NCBI GenBank assembly: GCA_006384855.1
Contig: VCJN01003611.1
Span: 124,001-188,000, forward strand
DNA length: 64,000 nucleotides
Direction: 5' to 3'
Source: Tetraselmis striata
Taxonomy: Eukaryota > Chlorophyta > Chlorodendrophyceae > Chlorodendrales > Chlorodendraceae
Shown: positions 12,601 through 26,400 of the stretch, one piece after another
How the letters are laid out: every line of letters begins with the position of its first letter
How positions within the stretch are numbered: the stretch's first letter is position 1
The notes under the pieces: model-generated
What the model was told of the DNA's origin: nothing
The model's database searches: none
Seen by the model: only the letters and a program-made list of their open reading frames with translations
Made by a program: the position numbers and the translations under genes

Positions 12601-14089
12601 ACAGTTCAGAGAGGAACTAAAAAAAATTGGCGATGTATGGGTGCTCTTGGTGGCAGCAAGTCGGTAGTTGCGAGTCCCAAGGATGGGCGCTACTGCCAGT
12701 GTTGGCACCTAAGGGCACCTATAAAGCAAACCACCCATTTTCACCCCCACCACTTAGCCGATCCACATGACATACTTAATGACCGCCGTTGACCCCGCAA
12801 CTTCGGCCACACCTAGCTATGGTCCCTGCCCATGGCTAGGCAGAGTAGGTGGGATTGTGTCGGTTGAGTCGCGGTTAGGCTGGCGGATTATCTTCGCCTT
12901 TGTAGCACAAAATGTGTTGAAAACATGGCCTTTTCTCGCTTCTGGTAGAAAAACTCGGATATACCATCATAACGAAAGTGCGTAGTTTTCCAGACTTCCA
13001 GACCATCCGCAACTCCGTAAATAAACAACTACGTAAACGTAAACAATAATAGCCGGCGTAGGGGAGTCTTGAAATAGCTACAGTGCCACATGTACAGGCT
13101 ATCGCGCCGGAGGCTGTTGCGGTCGCGGCCGGAGGCTATCGCGCCGGAGCCTGCTAGTGCAGTGCGCGCGCCGGCACGCTACCAAATATATAGCCTCGTA
13201 TGTTCATCCGCGTGCCAGTGTGTCGGCCCGTCGTATGGGATATGGTGCGTCGTTTCTCACCGAAATTAAAGTCGTGCGCGTCATTTGCCGCATGCCGCTA
13301 CAAGGTTTAGTCGGTAGCGCTATATCCGATGTACAGTTAGCGCTACATGAGCTAGCTGCAAAAGGCGATCAGGAAACCACCGGAAAAGGTAATAGAACAC
13401 GTCCCCTGCAGCAATTGCGCTGTGATATTTTAGCCAACCATATGGCAGCTGTATATAATATATATGGCGACACATGTCGAAGGCAACATATAAGCGCGCC
13501 AACATTTGGGATATACCATAGATATCGACGCCAATGGGGCCGCGGCGGCGAGCCAGCATCACCGCAGCGGCATCAGCTACTTCTCGTTGCCTATCTACAC
13601 CGGACGCGCGTCCCGCGCCCCTTGACACGCAGAGCTGCTTCGCGTGCAGCAACGCCGACACTCACTAGCAGGGGACCCGTCGACAATCAGCGACTCTCCC
13701 CTCCTCTCCGACCCCAGCCAGGTGCTATCCGCGTCGCACTCCATCCAACGGCATCCCGTCGTTTTTCGCGGACGGAACGGCAGCAGCGGCGCGTCACCGT
13801 CGTCGGCAGGTGAGCTACCAACGGCCCGCGGATCACCCACGCCGACTCACCCACACACCAGCGCCGACACTCCTTGTTGGCGCTAGCCACTGGTGGTGGG
13901 GGATGTGAAGGGCGGCGGAGGTCGACGTTTTCCCACGCTACTGAAAGCGGCTGTGGTACATTGCGCTCGCTCGCCACGCTGAGATACCCTCGACCTGGCC
14001 GCTTGCTGTAGCACGTCACGACTCACGACAGTCGCAACGACTCATTGGCGAGGTTGCGAGTGCGGTGGCCGCTGGGGCAGCACGTCAGT
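9601..14089. other. Long stretch without a supported gene
   Basis: GC-rich DNA with many chance open frames, the longest of about 325 codons on the minus strand at 10552-9575. None shows a domain, a splice pattern or biased composition beyond that expected from GC content. An isolated 15-17 nt C-run lies at about 11443-11458. A sequence at 10722-10760 resembles the T-arm of a tRNA on the minus strand but lacks the rest. 11600-12000 is more AT-rich and featureless. The last 100 bases hold the likely promoter of the PDI gene. Confidence 0.35.
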
Positions 14090-14617
14090 ATGTTGGCAGC
14101 ACGCAGGACGATGGCGCCCGCTGCCTTGGGGGCACTCGTGGCGGTGGTGGCGGCCAGCCTTCCGGCGCTCCTCCTGGCTGAGGACCTGTCCAAGCTGATC
14201 GTCACCAAGAATGGCGCAACAGGTAGGTCAAGCATCAATACGCCTGGCGCCGTGCCTCTCCAGCCGCTGCCCAGGCATCGGCCTTGAACCCCCTTCATAA
14301 CGGCATGGCGCATGGCTGAGCTCCATGCCCTCCATCACCCCCCTTTGCAGCCAGCATCGGATCCGTGCTTGAGCTGGACCCCGACAACTTCGCCACTCAC
14401 GTCGCCGGCGACGTCAACATATTTGTGAAGTTTTATGCCCCTTGGTGGGACCCGCCCGTGCATAGGCAGATGCGTGCTGGGTAGGGGCGCACTCATGAGA
14501 GCGGTTCATGCGGTGGTGATGGCGACTGACAGTAGGCGTCGTGGCATGGACGTGCGACTGCAGGTGTGGGCACTGCAAGCGGATAGCACCGGTAAGCTCA
14601 CTCCTGGGGCAGCCCCC

Positions 14618-14650
<33 letters not shown>

Positions 14651-14736
14651 CGCATGCGGGGCCATACTGTGGAGCCAGTCGACATGGCACAACCGCCCCG
14701 ATGTTTCATGTGACTGGCAGCGTGAGAGAGAGAGAG

Positions 14737-14771
<35 letters not shown>

Positions 14772-15893
14772 CAGGTCTGGCAAGACTTGGCCGTGCATCT
14801 GCTCACAGTTCCCGCCCTGAAGCACAAGGTAACAACGCGCACAGTGGGCCGCACATGCTCCGCAGGACGGCCTCGGGGGCGTGGGGCGTACCCATGGCTG
14901 CAGAGTGACGCCGCCTTCGCCGTGCATGCAGACCATCATTGCGGATGTCAACGCGGACGAGCATGAGGACCTGGCCCGCGAGTACGATGTCAGCGGCTTC
15001 CCTACCTTCATCCACTTCCCCGCGTTCAACACCTCGCAGAGGCCCATGGTCTACACGGCCGAGCAGGATGTACGCGGCGCCCCTACCACCCCCGTCGCCT
15101 CCGCTGCCGAACTGTACGGTCACCGGCGCCGCTGATGCATGGCTGATGCGTGCCGCTGGTGCCCACCCAGGTGGCGAGCTTCACCAAGTTCCTCATGGCA
15201 CGGCACATGGGACAGGTGCGCTGCCTGCCCCCACTGCCACGCCTGCTCCATGCCCCCCTCCTCTCCTTGTATGTTGCTTAGCCAACTCTGCCGCCTTTGC
15301 CGCAGCTGTCCACCAAGCGGCGCGTCTCCAAGGTGTTTGCGCTGGATGTGCTAGCATGGCGATTCAGACAGGTGGGGTGCTGGATGGTGTCGCTGTCCAA
15401 GCGGCACCGTGCCCCTGCTGAGGCGCGGCCTGCCCATGTGCGCTTGCCCTCCAGGGCGATGCTGAGACGCAGGAGGACATGATGTCCCGGGTGCGTGCTG
15501 TGATGGAGCAGGAGACCACGCCGGAGCTGATGAAGCAGGCCGCGGGTGAGAGGCTGGGCGGGTCTGCTCTGTAACCCTGAACATGCTCTGTTCTACAGGC
15601 TGGCGTCTGGGGCGGGTGAGCTGACGGGAGGGAGCGGTGCGGGTTGTTGGGTGACCATGCTGACCGAGCACGCAATGCGCCATGGCCTTCCAGAAATATA
15701 CCTCAAGATGATGGAAAAGTCCCTCAAGGCGGAGGACTTTGGCAGTTTCTTTGAGAAGGAGCGCGAGCGGCTGGACCGCCTCATGAAGTCCGGCCAGCTG
15801 TCGGAGGACCAGATGCGGGACGTGACATCGCGGCACAGCATCGTCGAGGCTTTCATCGTGGAGACCAAACTGCCGGGGGGCGTATCTCTGTGA
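14090..15893 (+). CDS. Protein disulfide isomerase, one thioredoxin domain plus ERp29-type tail, 9 exons, 282 aa
   Basis: Exons 14090-14222, 14351-14444, 14564-14591, 14775-14828, 14932-15069, 15171-15215, 15306-15371, 15455-15545 and 15694-15893 join in phase to 283 codons. Residues 1 to about 30 (MLAARRTMAPAALGALVAVV...) form a signal peptide. The thioredoxin fold follows with FVKFYAPWCGHCK: active-site Cys77 and Cys80, and the cis-proline at 127 in VSGFPTFIHF. This is the catalytic a-type domain that makes and rearranges disulfides in the ER. Residues about 187-282 are helical (EIYLKMMEKSL, FEKERERLDRLMKSGQL, DVTSRHSIVEAFI) and match the ERp29 C-terminal domain seen in ERp38/PDI-D proteins. 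The protein ends KLPGGVSL, with no KDEL-type retention signal. The 28-nt third exon begins by completing the Trp codon and encodes the CGHC motif. Intron 3 has a long C-run and a GA/GT simple repeat. Confidence 0.85.
14619..14770 (+). repeat. Poly-C tract and (GA)n(GT)n microsatellite in PDI intron 3
   Basis: A run of about 30 C at 14620-14649 is followed by GA repeats and then GT repeats at about 14725-14770, ending directly before the acceptor GGCAG at 14774. The acceptor therefore has GT repeats instead of the usual pyrimidine tract. Confidence 0.8.
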
Positions 15894-16558
15894 GTGATCG
15901 GCAGCGCGCCGCCGGGTGCCGAGCTTGCAACCGTACCGCGCACTCTGTGACATCACCGACTTGTCACAACCGCACCCCCGCATCCCGTGCCTGCTCGCGG
16001 GCTGTGCGGGGATGACCACTGCACACGCGGCCATGTCCGCTTCTTTCGCACAGTGCCCATTCACCGGTGACGCACCACCACTGGGTATGTCGCACTCCCC
16101 AGGACACGGGATGTCCACCGGGTAGGCACGAGTCATCGCATCTATTGAAATTGAAATTTGTGGCTACTTTGTTCCTGCCAGTCTTCCAACTACCTACTCA
16201 GGCCAGCTGTCTTACGGCTTCATGAACCCGGATAGGGTCGGCCGTAGTCCGTAGCACGCAACCCTGTGAAGGCCAGGTCCAGGGAGTGGCGGCAGCACAG
16301 GGGGCGGATGGTTTCATGGCCGCCCGTGTCCCGCAGAGCATGATGCGACATAAGGGTGCACGCCGGCCGGGCGCTCCATGCATGAGGAGCGACGACACAG
16401 CAAACGGACAAACGGCCTGCCGATGACATCGAATAGAGCCTTGTTACGGGCGCCGACGCACCTAATAAGAAGCCCTACTATATGCCTCAGCCCGGGGTAG
16501 TGAATAACCCACAAATGAGAACATTCGCTATAGGTCCGATTTTTGTTAGACAGCTGAC
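15894..16558. other. Gap downstream of the PDI gene
   Basis: No gene recognised. The first part is the 3' region of the PDI gene. I see no clear polyadenylation signal and no repeat that matches elsewhere in the window. Confidence 0.35.
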
Positions 16559-17130
16559 ATGCAGGGCTGGCAATTCTTACTCCTCATTCTTCTTCTCACT
16601 GTGTCGGCCCCCGTAGGCATCTGCTGCTCGAAACACCCATTAAGCGAGTAGGTGGGGGGAACCAAGGGGGGCATGAGTGTAGACCGCCATTCACTGGAGT
16701 TTCGGAGGCTCCCTGCCACTGCCCCACGCATTACTTGCGTGCCATTTAGCACGGCAACCTCCCAGCCTTCACAGGCACGACAATGTCGCTGGAGCGGACC
16801 CCGGCACATTTGACGTGTACCATGGAATTGTGCGGGAAGGACTCCTACGAACAGCTGTGTGGCACGTTTGCCGCCCATGTTAAGCCGGCCCCTCCAGAGC
16901 CGCCGCCTACAGGCACCTCTGCATTCATGCCGTTTCTGGTGCTTCTGGCCGCACATGGCGCCTCATGCACCTCATGGAGCACCGGCCGGATCATCTTGCT
17001 TTGGCAGTGCGAACGCGTGATCATGTAGGGATCCGTCGCATGTCCATGCGGAACTTGCCATGGGGTGCTCGCCCGCCCACGGTGGAGGACCCCCCAAACA
17101 CCCGGCGGAGGCAGAAGAGTAAGAACCCGC
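16559..17130 (+). other. Possible small gene or gene remnant with signal-peptide-like start
   Basis: An ATG at 16559 begins MQGWQFLLLILLLTVSAP, which looks like a secretion signal, and a GTAGGC donor follows. Downstream, two segments after CAG acceptors read sensibly: HDNVAGADPGTFDVYHGIV at about 16781-16840, and a longer one at about 16930-17110 with WRLMHLMEHRPDHLALAVRT and IRRMSMRNLPWG. I could not join these in consistent phase, so the model is incomplete or the gene is broken. I do not recognise the family. Confidence 0.25.
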
Positions 17131-17486
17131 CCCCACCCGCCTGCGGAGCTGGCCTTACCAGGTCAGCATGTTGGGATCCTGCGCTGTTAATTTGCCAATA
17201 AAGTCATAATGTTGCAATGCCTGGTTGCGGCACAAATAATATCCAATTAGAACCCGGCTCAAGGGTTGCGAGCACACCCCACACCACTGCATCTCAGCAG
17301 CGGTGTGCCGGTGCTTCGCGTCATCACTGCTGCATCCAAAGTGAAGAGGGTCGTTGCGCCCAGCACAGCGGCAGCATGGCAGCCGCCCTGCTGGTGAGCC
17401 TGCAGGATCCTCTCTGGCGGTACCATCCGGGGCTCTCAGCTGCGCCATGCGTCCGCCGTGTCGCCCCGCCTGCCGTGACGCCAGGG

Positions 17487-20400
17487 TCACGGGGCCTCGT
17501 CCGTAAAGCTGTTGTCGCCGGGGTCCAGGTGCGTGATCGCCTCCTTGTCCTCGATCACCAGCAGCGTGTGCAGCAGCCGCCGGACCAGGTCCTCCGCGAA
17601 GAACGCGGTGTACTCCAGGTAGGCGACCGTGAAGCGCGTCTGGACCCGCTCTGCCAGGTACTGCAGGGGCACCGGGCCCGCCCTGAGCGCGCCGAGAGCC
17701 GCAATGGCGTTGCGCTCGTAGCGCGTCACGTGCTTGGCGTACTCCTTCTTCACGCGCGACGCCGCCTTGGCAGCCTCCTCGGCGTCAGTCTTGGCCTTGG
17801 CCTCCTTCTCCGCCAGGTGCCGGCCCAGCGCCATGGTGCGACCCACCAGCACGTGCTTGCACAGGTCAAACGCGACGTCCTCCGCCTCCTCCAGCTCCTC
17901 CTCCGTGCGCGCGTTGTCCATCACCCAGTCGTTCATCACCTCCAGCTGGCCGCGCTCCAGCACCATGCGGAAGCTGCGCATGATCTTCTTGCGCCGCTGG
18001 CTCACCATCATCGCCATCGCCGTCCGCACGCGCGAGCGGTTCTCCTCATGTGTGCGGATGCCTCCCTGCCTCACACGGCCTCCGCTGCCAGCCGCCGCCA
18101 CCTGTATCGACAAGCAATCGTCAGTCGCCAGCAATCGGATGCCCACACTCGCAAGTTTACAGCCACATCGGCCTAACAATATAAAAGACTGATTATATTT
18201 GCTGCATATGCTCTTACATATGATTATTCTATACTCCTATACGTATTCCTTTATATACCTGTACAATCCATATATTTACCTACTTTATACATATGAGAAC
18301 ATTTTGGTACGTATACTTAGATTCATCTCATATATCTGCGTTATCTGCTAGAATTGCATCAGCATATTGTCGGAAAGAATATGCTTTATACTGGAAGCAG
18401 TGCGACGGGCGTCAAGGTGACACCGCTTCGGCATCTTGGGTGATAAATAGGTGGCGGTTTAAAATCGGCGGGGACGCTCACCGGCTTGGCATCCTCCGAG
18501 AGCCACACCCTGGCGTGGCCGCCCGGCGTCGTCCCGCTGGCTGCCTTGACCTGGGCCCCCGTCGCCACCGCCGTAGGTACCTCCTCCGGGCGGGCCTTGC
18601 CTCCGCTGGCCCAGGCCACGGTGGGCGCGTGGCGTACCGGCGCTACACCGACGGCCCCCGGCAGCGGCGGATCGTCGACGGAGTCTCCGGACCCGCGCGG
18701 CGACGGCGCCCCAAAGGGCTGGATGTCGTCGTACGTAGTGCGGTTGGCCTCCGAGGCGAGGCGGTGCACGTCGGGGGCATCGCAGGGGGTCGCATCGGAA
18801 AAGCCGATGCGCCTCTTGCGTGGGCGCTGTTGCCCGGCCGAGTCCGACTTGGGGTCGGAGTCGTCGGCTACCGGCGGAAGGGGCATCGCCGGGGCGGAAC
18901 GGGACGTCGACGGTGCCGCCGAGGAGACGGTGCTGGCCACGCAGGAGGCCATCTGGGTGGCGCGCATCTTTTTCAGGCGCGCCTCGGAGCGTGCGAGGCG
19001 CCAGCGGCGCAGGATGAGCTTCACGCCGGGCGCCGAGTCGTAGACGACAAAGCTGACCAGCACGAGCAGCGAGGCGCTGATCAGGAAGACGAGCGCGTAC
19101 GACCCGATCTGCGCGTCACCGGCGGAGAGCAAGTCGCTAAAGAAGATAAAGCCGGCGAGTGCTATCACGATGTTCATGACCGATGCGAGGCAGTCCATGA
19201 CGTCCAGGTGGTTCATGTCGTACGGCCGGAAGCGAAGCACGCAGCCAGCGTAAGGGATAACGACCCAGACGACCGCGACGACCGCTTCGATGGGGTTCCG
19301 CAGCACCTGGCGCACCGTCACCAGCAGCGCCTTGCGCGCCAGGATGGTGAGCTCCCACCAGAACAGCTCCGGCTCGTAGCGCACGAAGAGGAAGCCGAAC
19401 TGGCGCTCCGCCTCGAGCAGCTCCCGCACGCGCTGCTGCATCTGCTTGCCCGCGCTGGCGGCGCCGTCACCGTCGCCGACAGCCCCCACGCGCGACAGCA
19501 TCTCCATGTGCAGTGCGGTGAACGCGCGGTCGCCGTACAGTGCGATGGCCTTGAGCTCGATGCGCTGGCGGAGGGCCAGACGGCGCGTGTACACGAGGTA
19601 CGCAAACAGCAGCGGCGTGCCGATGCTATAGAGGAGCACGCTGCAGATGGCCACCGGCATGAGGAAGGTGTGCAGGTTGGGCTCCGACCAGTTCCAGCAC
19701 TCAATGCTGGGCTCCGCCACCATGAACCAGCGGCCCGCCACCTCCTCGCAGTTGAAGTACTCCAGGTTGGTGTCCGTCAGCGTCGTGTAGCTCCACGACA
19801 GGAGCACCAGAAACGCCACTGGCACCTGCCACGACCAAGCCAACCCAAAGCTGCGTCTCAAAACATGCTCGCCAAGAGACACTCGGCATGCCCTCACGCA
19901 GAGCACGAATACCCCACGGATTTCCCGACTTGATGCTGCGCAAAACAATTCGCATTTGTTGGGACTGCAAACAATTAAATGGTACAGTATACTGAGTGTG
20001 TGGAAATGTAACATATCAGCAGAATACACAAGGAATATAGCAAGGAACCTCCGCCTCGATACCGCAATGAAGCAATGCGATGCGCCACCCACCTGCTCAT
20101 ACCACCGCCGCTTGCGGCTGATCGAGTCACCCGCCTTGGCGCGCTCCTCGTACGTCATCCCCACCATCGCGTCAAAGCCGCTGTCACCGCCCAGGGCGCT
20201 GCTGTCGTCCGAGTCGCTGCCGCCACCCTCGTCGCTCCGCCGCTCCGCGGCTTCCTTCCGCCGGTCGTAGCCGCCCTTGAGCTTGACGTAGGCGATCATG
20301 AGCGGCAGCGCCGCCACCGGCATCGCGTCCAACACCACCAGCTTGTTGAGGTAGTTCCAGTTGGTGGTGATGCACTCGGGCGAGAAGACGTCCAGGCGGA

Positions 20401-23400
20401 AGGTGAAGACGGAGAAGAGGCTGAAGAAGCGCGCCAGCTCGGGCGGCCACGCCAGGTCCAGCTGCATGATGATGGTGTTGGCCTGGTGACAGGTCGGAGG
20501 CCGTCTCGGGGTCAGTTGCATGCGAGCTGACCGTCGACGTTTCATCAACACTAGATACTTACTATCTACGCGCTTTGTCATACTCTTATCGAAAAAGAAC
20601 ACTTAGTCGATTGTACTTACATAGACATCAGAACACGACTCGTGCTATATATTAGATAGCATAAGTAATCTCGTGAGCCCACGCACTTATCATGACCAAC
20701 CCGTATTATGCAAGCCTCGATTGGGGCTTGCATGCAGCCCATAAGAATATCCCTTATTCAGTTTATCTACATTTGACCTCTGCCAGGCAGGGCAGAATCT
20801 CACAAGTATTTGCAGAGTGCGTATAACCACGTCGGCAGCCGTACTGTACCCTGTAGATATCATTGTCCAGTATACTGTTGATTTGATAGCTTTTCTAGTA
20901 AAATGATTTCAGGAACGAACATTTTATATAACATTACAAGGAAATGATCACTGATAGCATTGTCCAATGAAATGATATCAGAGACAAACAAATAGTGGTA
21001 CTGTGCTGTACTGTATCATGAAGGTTTCCAGAGAGCGCCGTGGTAGGGCTCACCTGCAGGTAGCCAAGCAGGATGTTGAAGGAGGCGAAGGAGTGCATGC
21101 GGGCAAGCTTGACAAGGACGGGGATGGCCAGCGCGACCGCCAGACCGGCGACGGTGTACAGCAGCCACGTGAAGTCGGAGCACTCCTTGCACTGCGTGTC
21201 GTTGGCGCGGTACCACTGCAGCTCGCAGCGAGAGCAGAACCGGCCGCGGTAGCCCGTCGCGCAGCTGGCCCCCACCACCTCGCCCACGCTGGCGTGGTGC
21301 ACGCAGGCGCCCGGCGGTGAGCAGGGATACGGTGTCCCGTCCTCCGGGTCAACCCAGGTGCCGGCTTGCAGAGGCTTGGGGCGCCACTGGTGTAGCTCGT
21401 CGCACAGCGTGCCGTCTGGACACGCTGTGCACGAGGTGTTCCCGCCTGTAACGGGATCCTGCGAGCAATGGGCAGTGTAATTTCAGCCGCAGCAAGTGCC
21501 AACTGACAGTTGGCAACAGCAGTGATGGTAATAGTAACACCTGTAGCAACAGTAGTCACAGTAGTAATACTAGTAGTAACATTAAAAATACAAGCGCGCA
21601 GGTGGCAAATAATTTCTAAGGGCGGGGTCTGGCCGTCTTTAATTTGCCACCCTTATAGTGTGTTTCTGTGTTTCTATCTCCATAGCATTTCGCTATTCTT
21701 TTCGATATTCTTATTATTAATGCTGATATATAATATTTCATCAAAGTAGATTGTTTAGACACGGTACTAAAGATTATATGATGTGATCATTTCACTGCTT
21801 GATTACAAGCACGGTGCTATATGTAATTCTTACCACTAAACGCGCTATGTATAATCCTTGCCAGTGTATACGCGTTGTATACACGTTAATGTAATGTACC
21901 ATATACCGGTACCAGTAAGGCAAATAATAGAATAGCAAATATAGCAAAAGATAACGAGCGCACCAGCAGCTATTGTGCAGTACCCGTACTGTCGGAAAGT
22001 GACTGTGGCGGCGCAAGGGGGGGGGGGGGGGGGGGGCTCTCACCGGCGGGTAGACGTAGTTCCCGATCGAGCACACGCACGCGTCGGGCTCCGCGCTGCC
22101 GGGAGGCGCCTCCATTGCAAAGTGCGGGCAGGTCACGCAGGATGCTTGCCCGGGGGAGTCCTGGTAGCTGTTGGCGGCGCAGGGGGTGCACAAGCGGGAG
22201 CCAGCGCCGGGGCCGGCGAAGCTGCCGGCGGGGCACTCGAGGCACACGGCCTGGTCCAGCCCGCCGTCTGGGGAGTTGTACGAGCCGGCGGGGCACGGCG
22301 AGCAGGCGGTTGGGTCGGTGGCGTCCGGGGTGTAGCCCGCCTCGCAGTAGACGGAGAATTCGACGGTCGAGGTCGTCGACGCTAGCCCAGACGACGGATC
22401 GACGGCGCGCCAGGTGAGAGACTCGAGCGGTGAACCGCGCGCGTCCGCTCGCGGCAGGTAAAGCGCAAAGACAGGCGTGCCGCTGCTGCCAGAGGTGGCG
22501 ATGGCGCCGCTGGGCGCGATGTCAGTGGTATTGAGCGCGCCAGGCGGCAGCACGAGGCCGCCGGGAAGCGGCAGCTCGATGTCGTCAGGTCCAAGGAAGC
22601 GCAGGCTGCCGCCGGCGGTGGGCGGGGTGAGCAGCTCGTAGGTCATGCCGAAATCCTGCACCGTCATGGTGTCCGGCACCAGCACAAACGACAGAAAGGC
22701 CAGCACCGCCCCTGCCCCCGACTGGGCAGCGCCGCTCGAGCCCGACATTAACTGCACGCCCGTAGCGGAGGTGGTGTCGGCGCAGGCATACGTAAGTTCT
22801 GACGGCGCCGACAGCCCCGCGAGCGCCGCCTCGAGCTGCAGCAGGGACGTGCGCCGAGGGGCGACGCTGTTTTGCAGCTCGGCGATCATCTCGGCGGCCC
22901 AGGTCGTGTCCACTGCGGCCCCGGTGGCGTTGCCGGCGTCCGGTGAGAGCAGCGCTCCCAGCGACGACGCCTGGAACAGGCCGCTCTGGGAGCTGCACGC
23001 CGGCAGAGGCGGCGGCCGCTGATATTCTATCGTCAACGTCACAAGCCCAGGCTGTCTCGAGCGTGCGCCAAACTGGTCCTGCAGGCGGCAACCCACGAAT
23101 ACGCAAACAAGATGTTTGATACTTCGTGTCGAATCCGCCGACAAGATCCGGCACATCACTTTATGAAGATGTATGGGCAGTTCATTTGCTGTATTCACAG
23201 TGCAACGACAGCCTCGGGTGTGATGAACAACATGAGCTCATGCATGTGAATCAAAATACGGCGGGCCAGCATACAATGGCGTGATAATGAAAAAAGTCGG
23301 TGCCGGTGGCGCCAAGGTTCGGGGTGTACGTGAAGGTGCTGCCGTTGATGTGCACCGAGCCTCGGGTGGTCGACAGGCACGCGTCGGACTGCGTGTCGGT

Positions 23401-26400
23401 GCAGAGGATGTACGTCAGCTGGTCGGCCTCGAGCGAGTCGTCGGTGCCCTCGAACTGCGCCGTGAGCGGCGCTCCGCTGACAGTGGTGACATTTAGAATG
23501 TCCCCCGCCTCGGGCGGTTCGTTGCTGAGCTCCGCCATGTCACGCAGAACCACGGCGATGGTGCCCCACACCGACTGAAGCCCCACGTCGTCGCCCTCCT
23601 GCACCGCGTACTTGAAGGAGCGCGCCAGCGAGCAGTCTGCGTGCCGTTACGACACACCGAGTCGGGTAAGCGACCACGGCTCAGTGTGATGGGGCTCGAA
23701 ACTGCCAGCACCCGTTCAGGGGCCATCCCTCAAGATTATGACCCTTCCCTCCCCCCGGGCCGACCCTACTATCCACTACCTTGTCGATTCGCTACGATAC
23801 GGCTTCGTGGATATACTTGCGCACGACTTCGTTGTTGCGAAATTCTTCAATCGGCGATCTTCCCGTGCACGTGATTGTGGGGTCGTTTCGAGTTTCAATC
23901 TGCCGCCGAGCAGTCCCGCAGACCGTACGACGAGACCGAACGACTGGATCTGGCCGTAGGACAGCATCAAACGCAACAATAAGAAACCCCCTTACAGTAC
24001 GGATGACCGACGTTTTCGACGATGTAATTCCTCGGGACGGCGCCGAGTGGCTGGGACGGGCGCACAGGCACTTGCATGTTAACCCTCACCTGCGTCGGCC
24101 GCAAAAGGGCCGAGGCGCGCGGGGTTGCGCCCCTGCAGAATGGACTCGGAGCCTTCCCACGGCTGCAGGTCCGTCAGCTCCAGCCAGTCCGGCATCTCCG
24201 CCACGCGCACCAGGATGCGCAAGTCGCCCACGCCGTCCACGCTGGCCGCAGGAATCTGGTACTCCGTCTGCTCCTGCCCGGCGAACAGCTCCACGGTCGC
24301 GTTGTTGGCGACAGGCAGGTCGGGCACGTTGGCGATGTCGATGCTGACGACCAGAGGGTTGGACGACAAGTCACCGTCCGGGTCGCCGCTGTCTCGCGCG
24401 GTCACCTGTGCCAGTCCGCGTATTAGTGGTGAAGTATGTCATCGTTTAGGGAATGCGCGGAATCGTTCTTCCCGCCCCCCCCCCCCCCCCCCCCCCCCCG
24501 GGATAAAATGAAACTGATTTATAATCAGCAATAACAGTAGAATCCCAGGGATATTAAATAGTATAAACAGATGTAAATAAATATAAACAGTATCATAGCC
24601 AAGACGCAGTACCCGTACGGGAGTACAGGTGTTTCTCCTTTCTCGCGTATTCCACCATGGGCGCAAGTGTAACCATTATCTTTATTTCTTTATTGTTCCT
24701 ACTTTTGGGTGCAAGTAATCCTTCAGCATCGCGGAGATTTAACATGAGTTATTTCTCAAATCTGGCATGGGGGGACGATTGGAGCCAACGGGGGCGCAGA
24801 GCGGCGGGCGCGCACCACCATGGTTTCGGAGCCATATGCGTTGAGGGCGCCCGTGAGACGGAAGGCGCCCGTCGCGGCATCCATCTCCACCTCCACCTTG
24901 CCCCCCATGCACACCACCTCGTACGACACCGGCAGCGCCTCCGGGTCGGTGGCCGCCAGCAGACCCTCGAACAGCCGGCTCTCCTCCTCCACCAGCGCCA
25001 CACGCAGCGTGCCCACGTTCCACACAGGCGGGTCGTTCACGGCCGTGACGCGCACGCTGCGGGCGCCGCGCCCTGTGACGCCGGTAGCGTCCGTCAGCTC
25101 CACCGCCGCGACACGCACCGTCTCGGGGTAGCTCAGCGGCCCGCCCACCGACACGCGGCAGCTGCGCAGCAGCACCCGGTAGTTGGCCACGCTGTCCAGG
25201 CCGTCCACCTGCAGCACCACCAGAGAGCCCCCGTCAGCTCGCGGCCCATGCTCCCGGATACAAAAGTATGTTGAAAGAGACTAGGTTGCGCGGGCTCCAC
25301 TGACACGAGAACCCTTCATTGCCGAGATCCATATCTGTAACAGTTTCAGATTGCGTTGGCGGGCCACCAAAAGAGGCGAATCATTTTGAATTGTGGAGTC
25401 AAAGATTCCGCGCTATGAAAGCCGGCACGGTTATGAGGACACTGCGAGCCTGCCTGCCAGAGGTCAAAGTGTAGACGAAACTTTAGCGGAACTATAGCGA
25501 ATGCTATATGAGGTGGATCAGCACCCAGTGTATTGCTTGTATACAACATATGTCCATTGGATAAGTATTTTGTACTAAAAATATAACATAATACTGCTTG
25601 CGAGGGCTCAAACCAATGTAAATTAATAGCATACCCAAAGCTATTGCCGTGCCACGACTACGCCGATGCCGCAACATGTGGCGCTGTGTCTGGGGGCACA
25701 GGCGCCCGCTGGTGCCCATCACGCAGAACCATGACCGACGTCTGGCGTGTATGCGGCACAGCAATGCACCGCAGGTGCGCGCCCAGTCCCTCTCTGGCGT
25801 GGCTGGGCACAGGTCCACTAGCTCCCAAGGAGGGGCGCACCTGCAGCTCCCAGCGGTCCGCCAGCGTGTTGGCCACGACCGTCAGGCCGCCGCTGCTCGA
25901 CTGGCACGTCAGCTCGTCGCTGCCCATCTTGGGCGCGAGGGTGATGACGGCGCGGCGCAACTGCGCCGAGTCGGGGTCCGTCACGCCCATCGTGGCGTCG
26001 ATGCTGACCGAGCCGTACTCTACCACCTGCAGCACGCCGGCAGCACCACCCCGCCATCTCAGTCATAGCCGCAGCAGGAGCAGGACCGTGTCTTTTGCCT
26101 TGCTGCCCGGCACTGCACCTCCTTCCTCTTCGTTCGCTGGGAGCGTGACCACATCACACATCCATCCACAATGTTGACTTACAGCCTTCGATAATGATAG
26201 CAAGAGCCTTTGCTATAATAAGCCCCAAATTGGGGTTGCATGCAACCAATAACGAAATTGGTTATAGCTCCGCTGCTATAGATTCGTCTGCATTTAACCG
26301 CTCGCAGGCCGGGCGGGTTGTAATTCGCAGTGATCTTATTGACGCGTCGGCACCTGTAGCGGCGGCGCATGCGGTGGATAGTCACTGTACGATGGCATGT

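Noticed and set aside
13157-13813. 218-codon plus-strand frame
   Set aside because: No recognisable domain and no splice context; overlapping frames are equally long.
18293-19933. 546-codon plus-strand frame
   Set aside because: It is the antisense shadow of the large receptor exon 19825-18392, whose minus-strand reading has membrane spans and correct splice sites.
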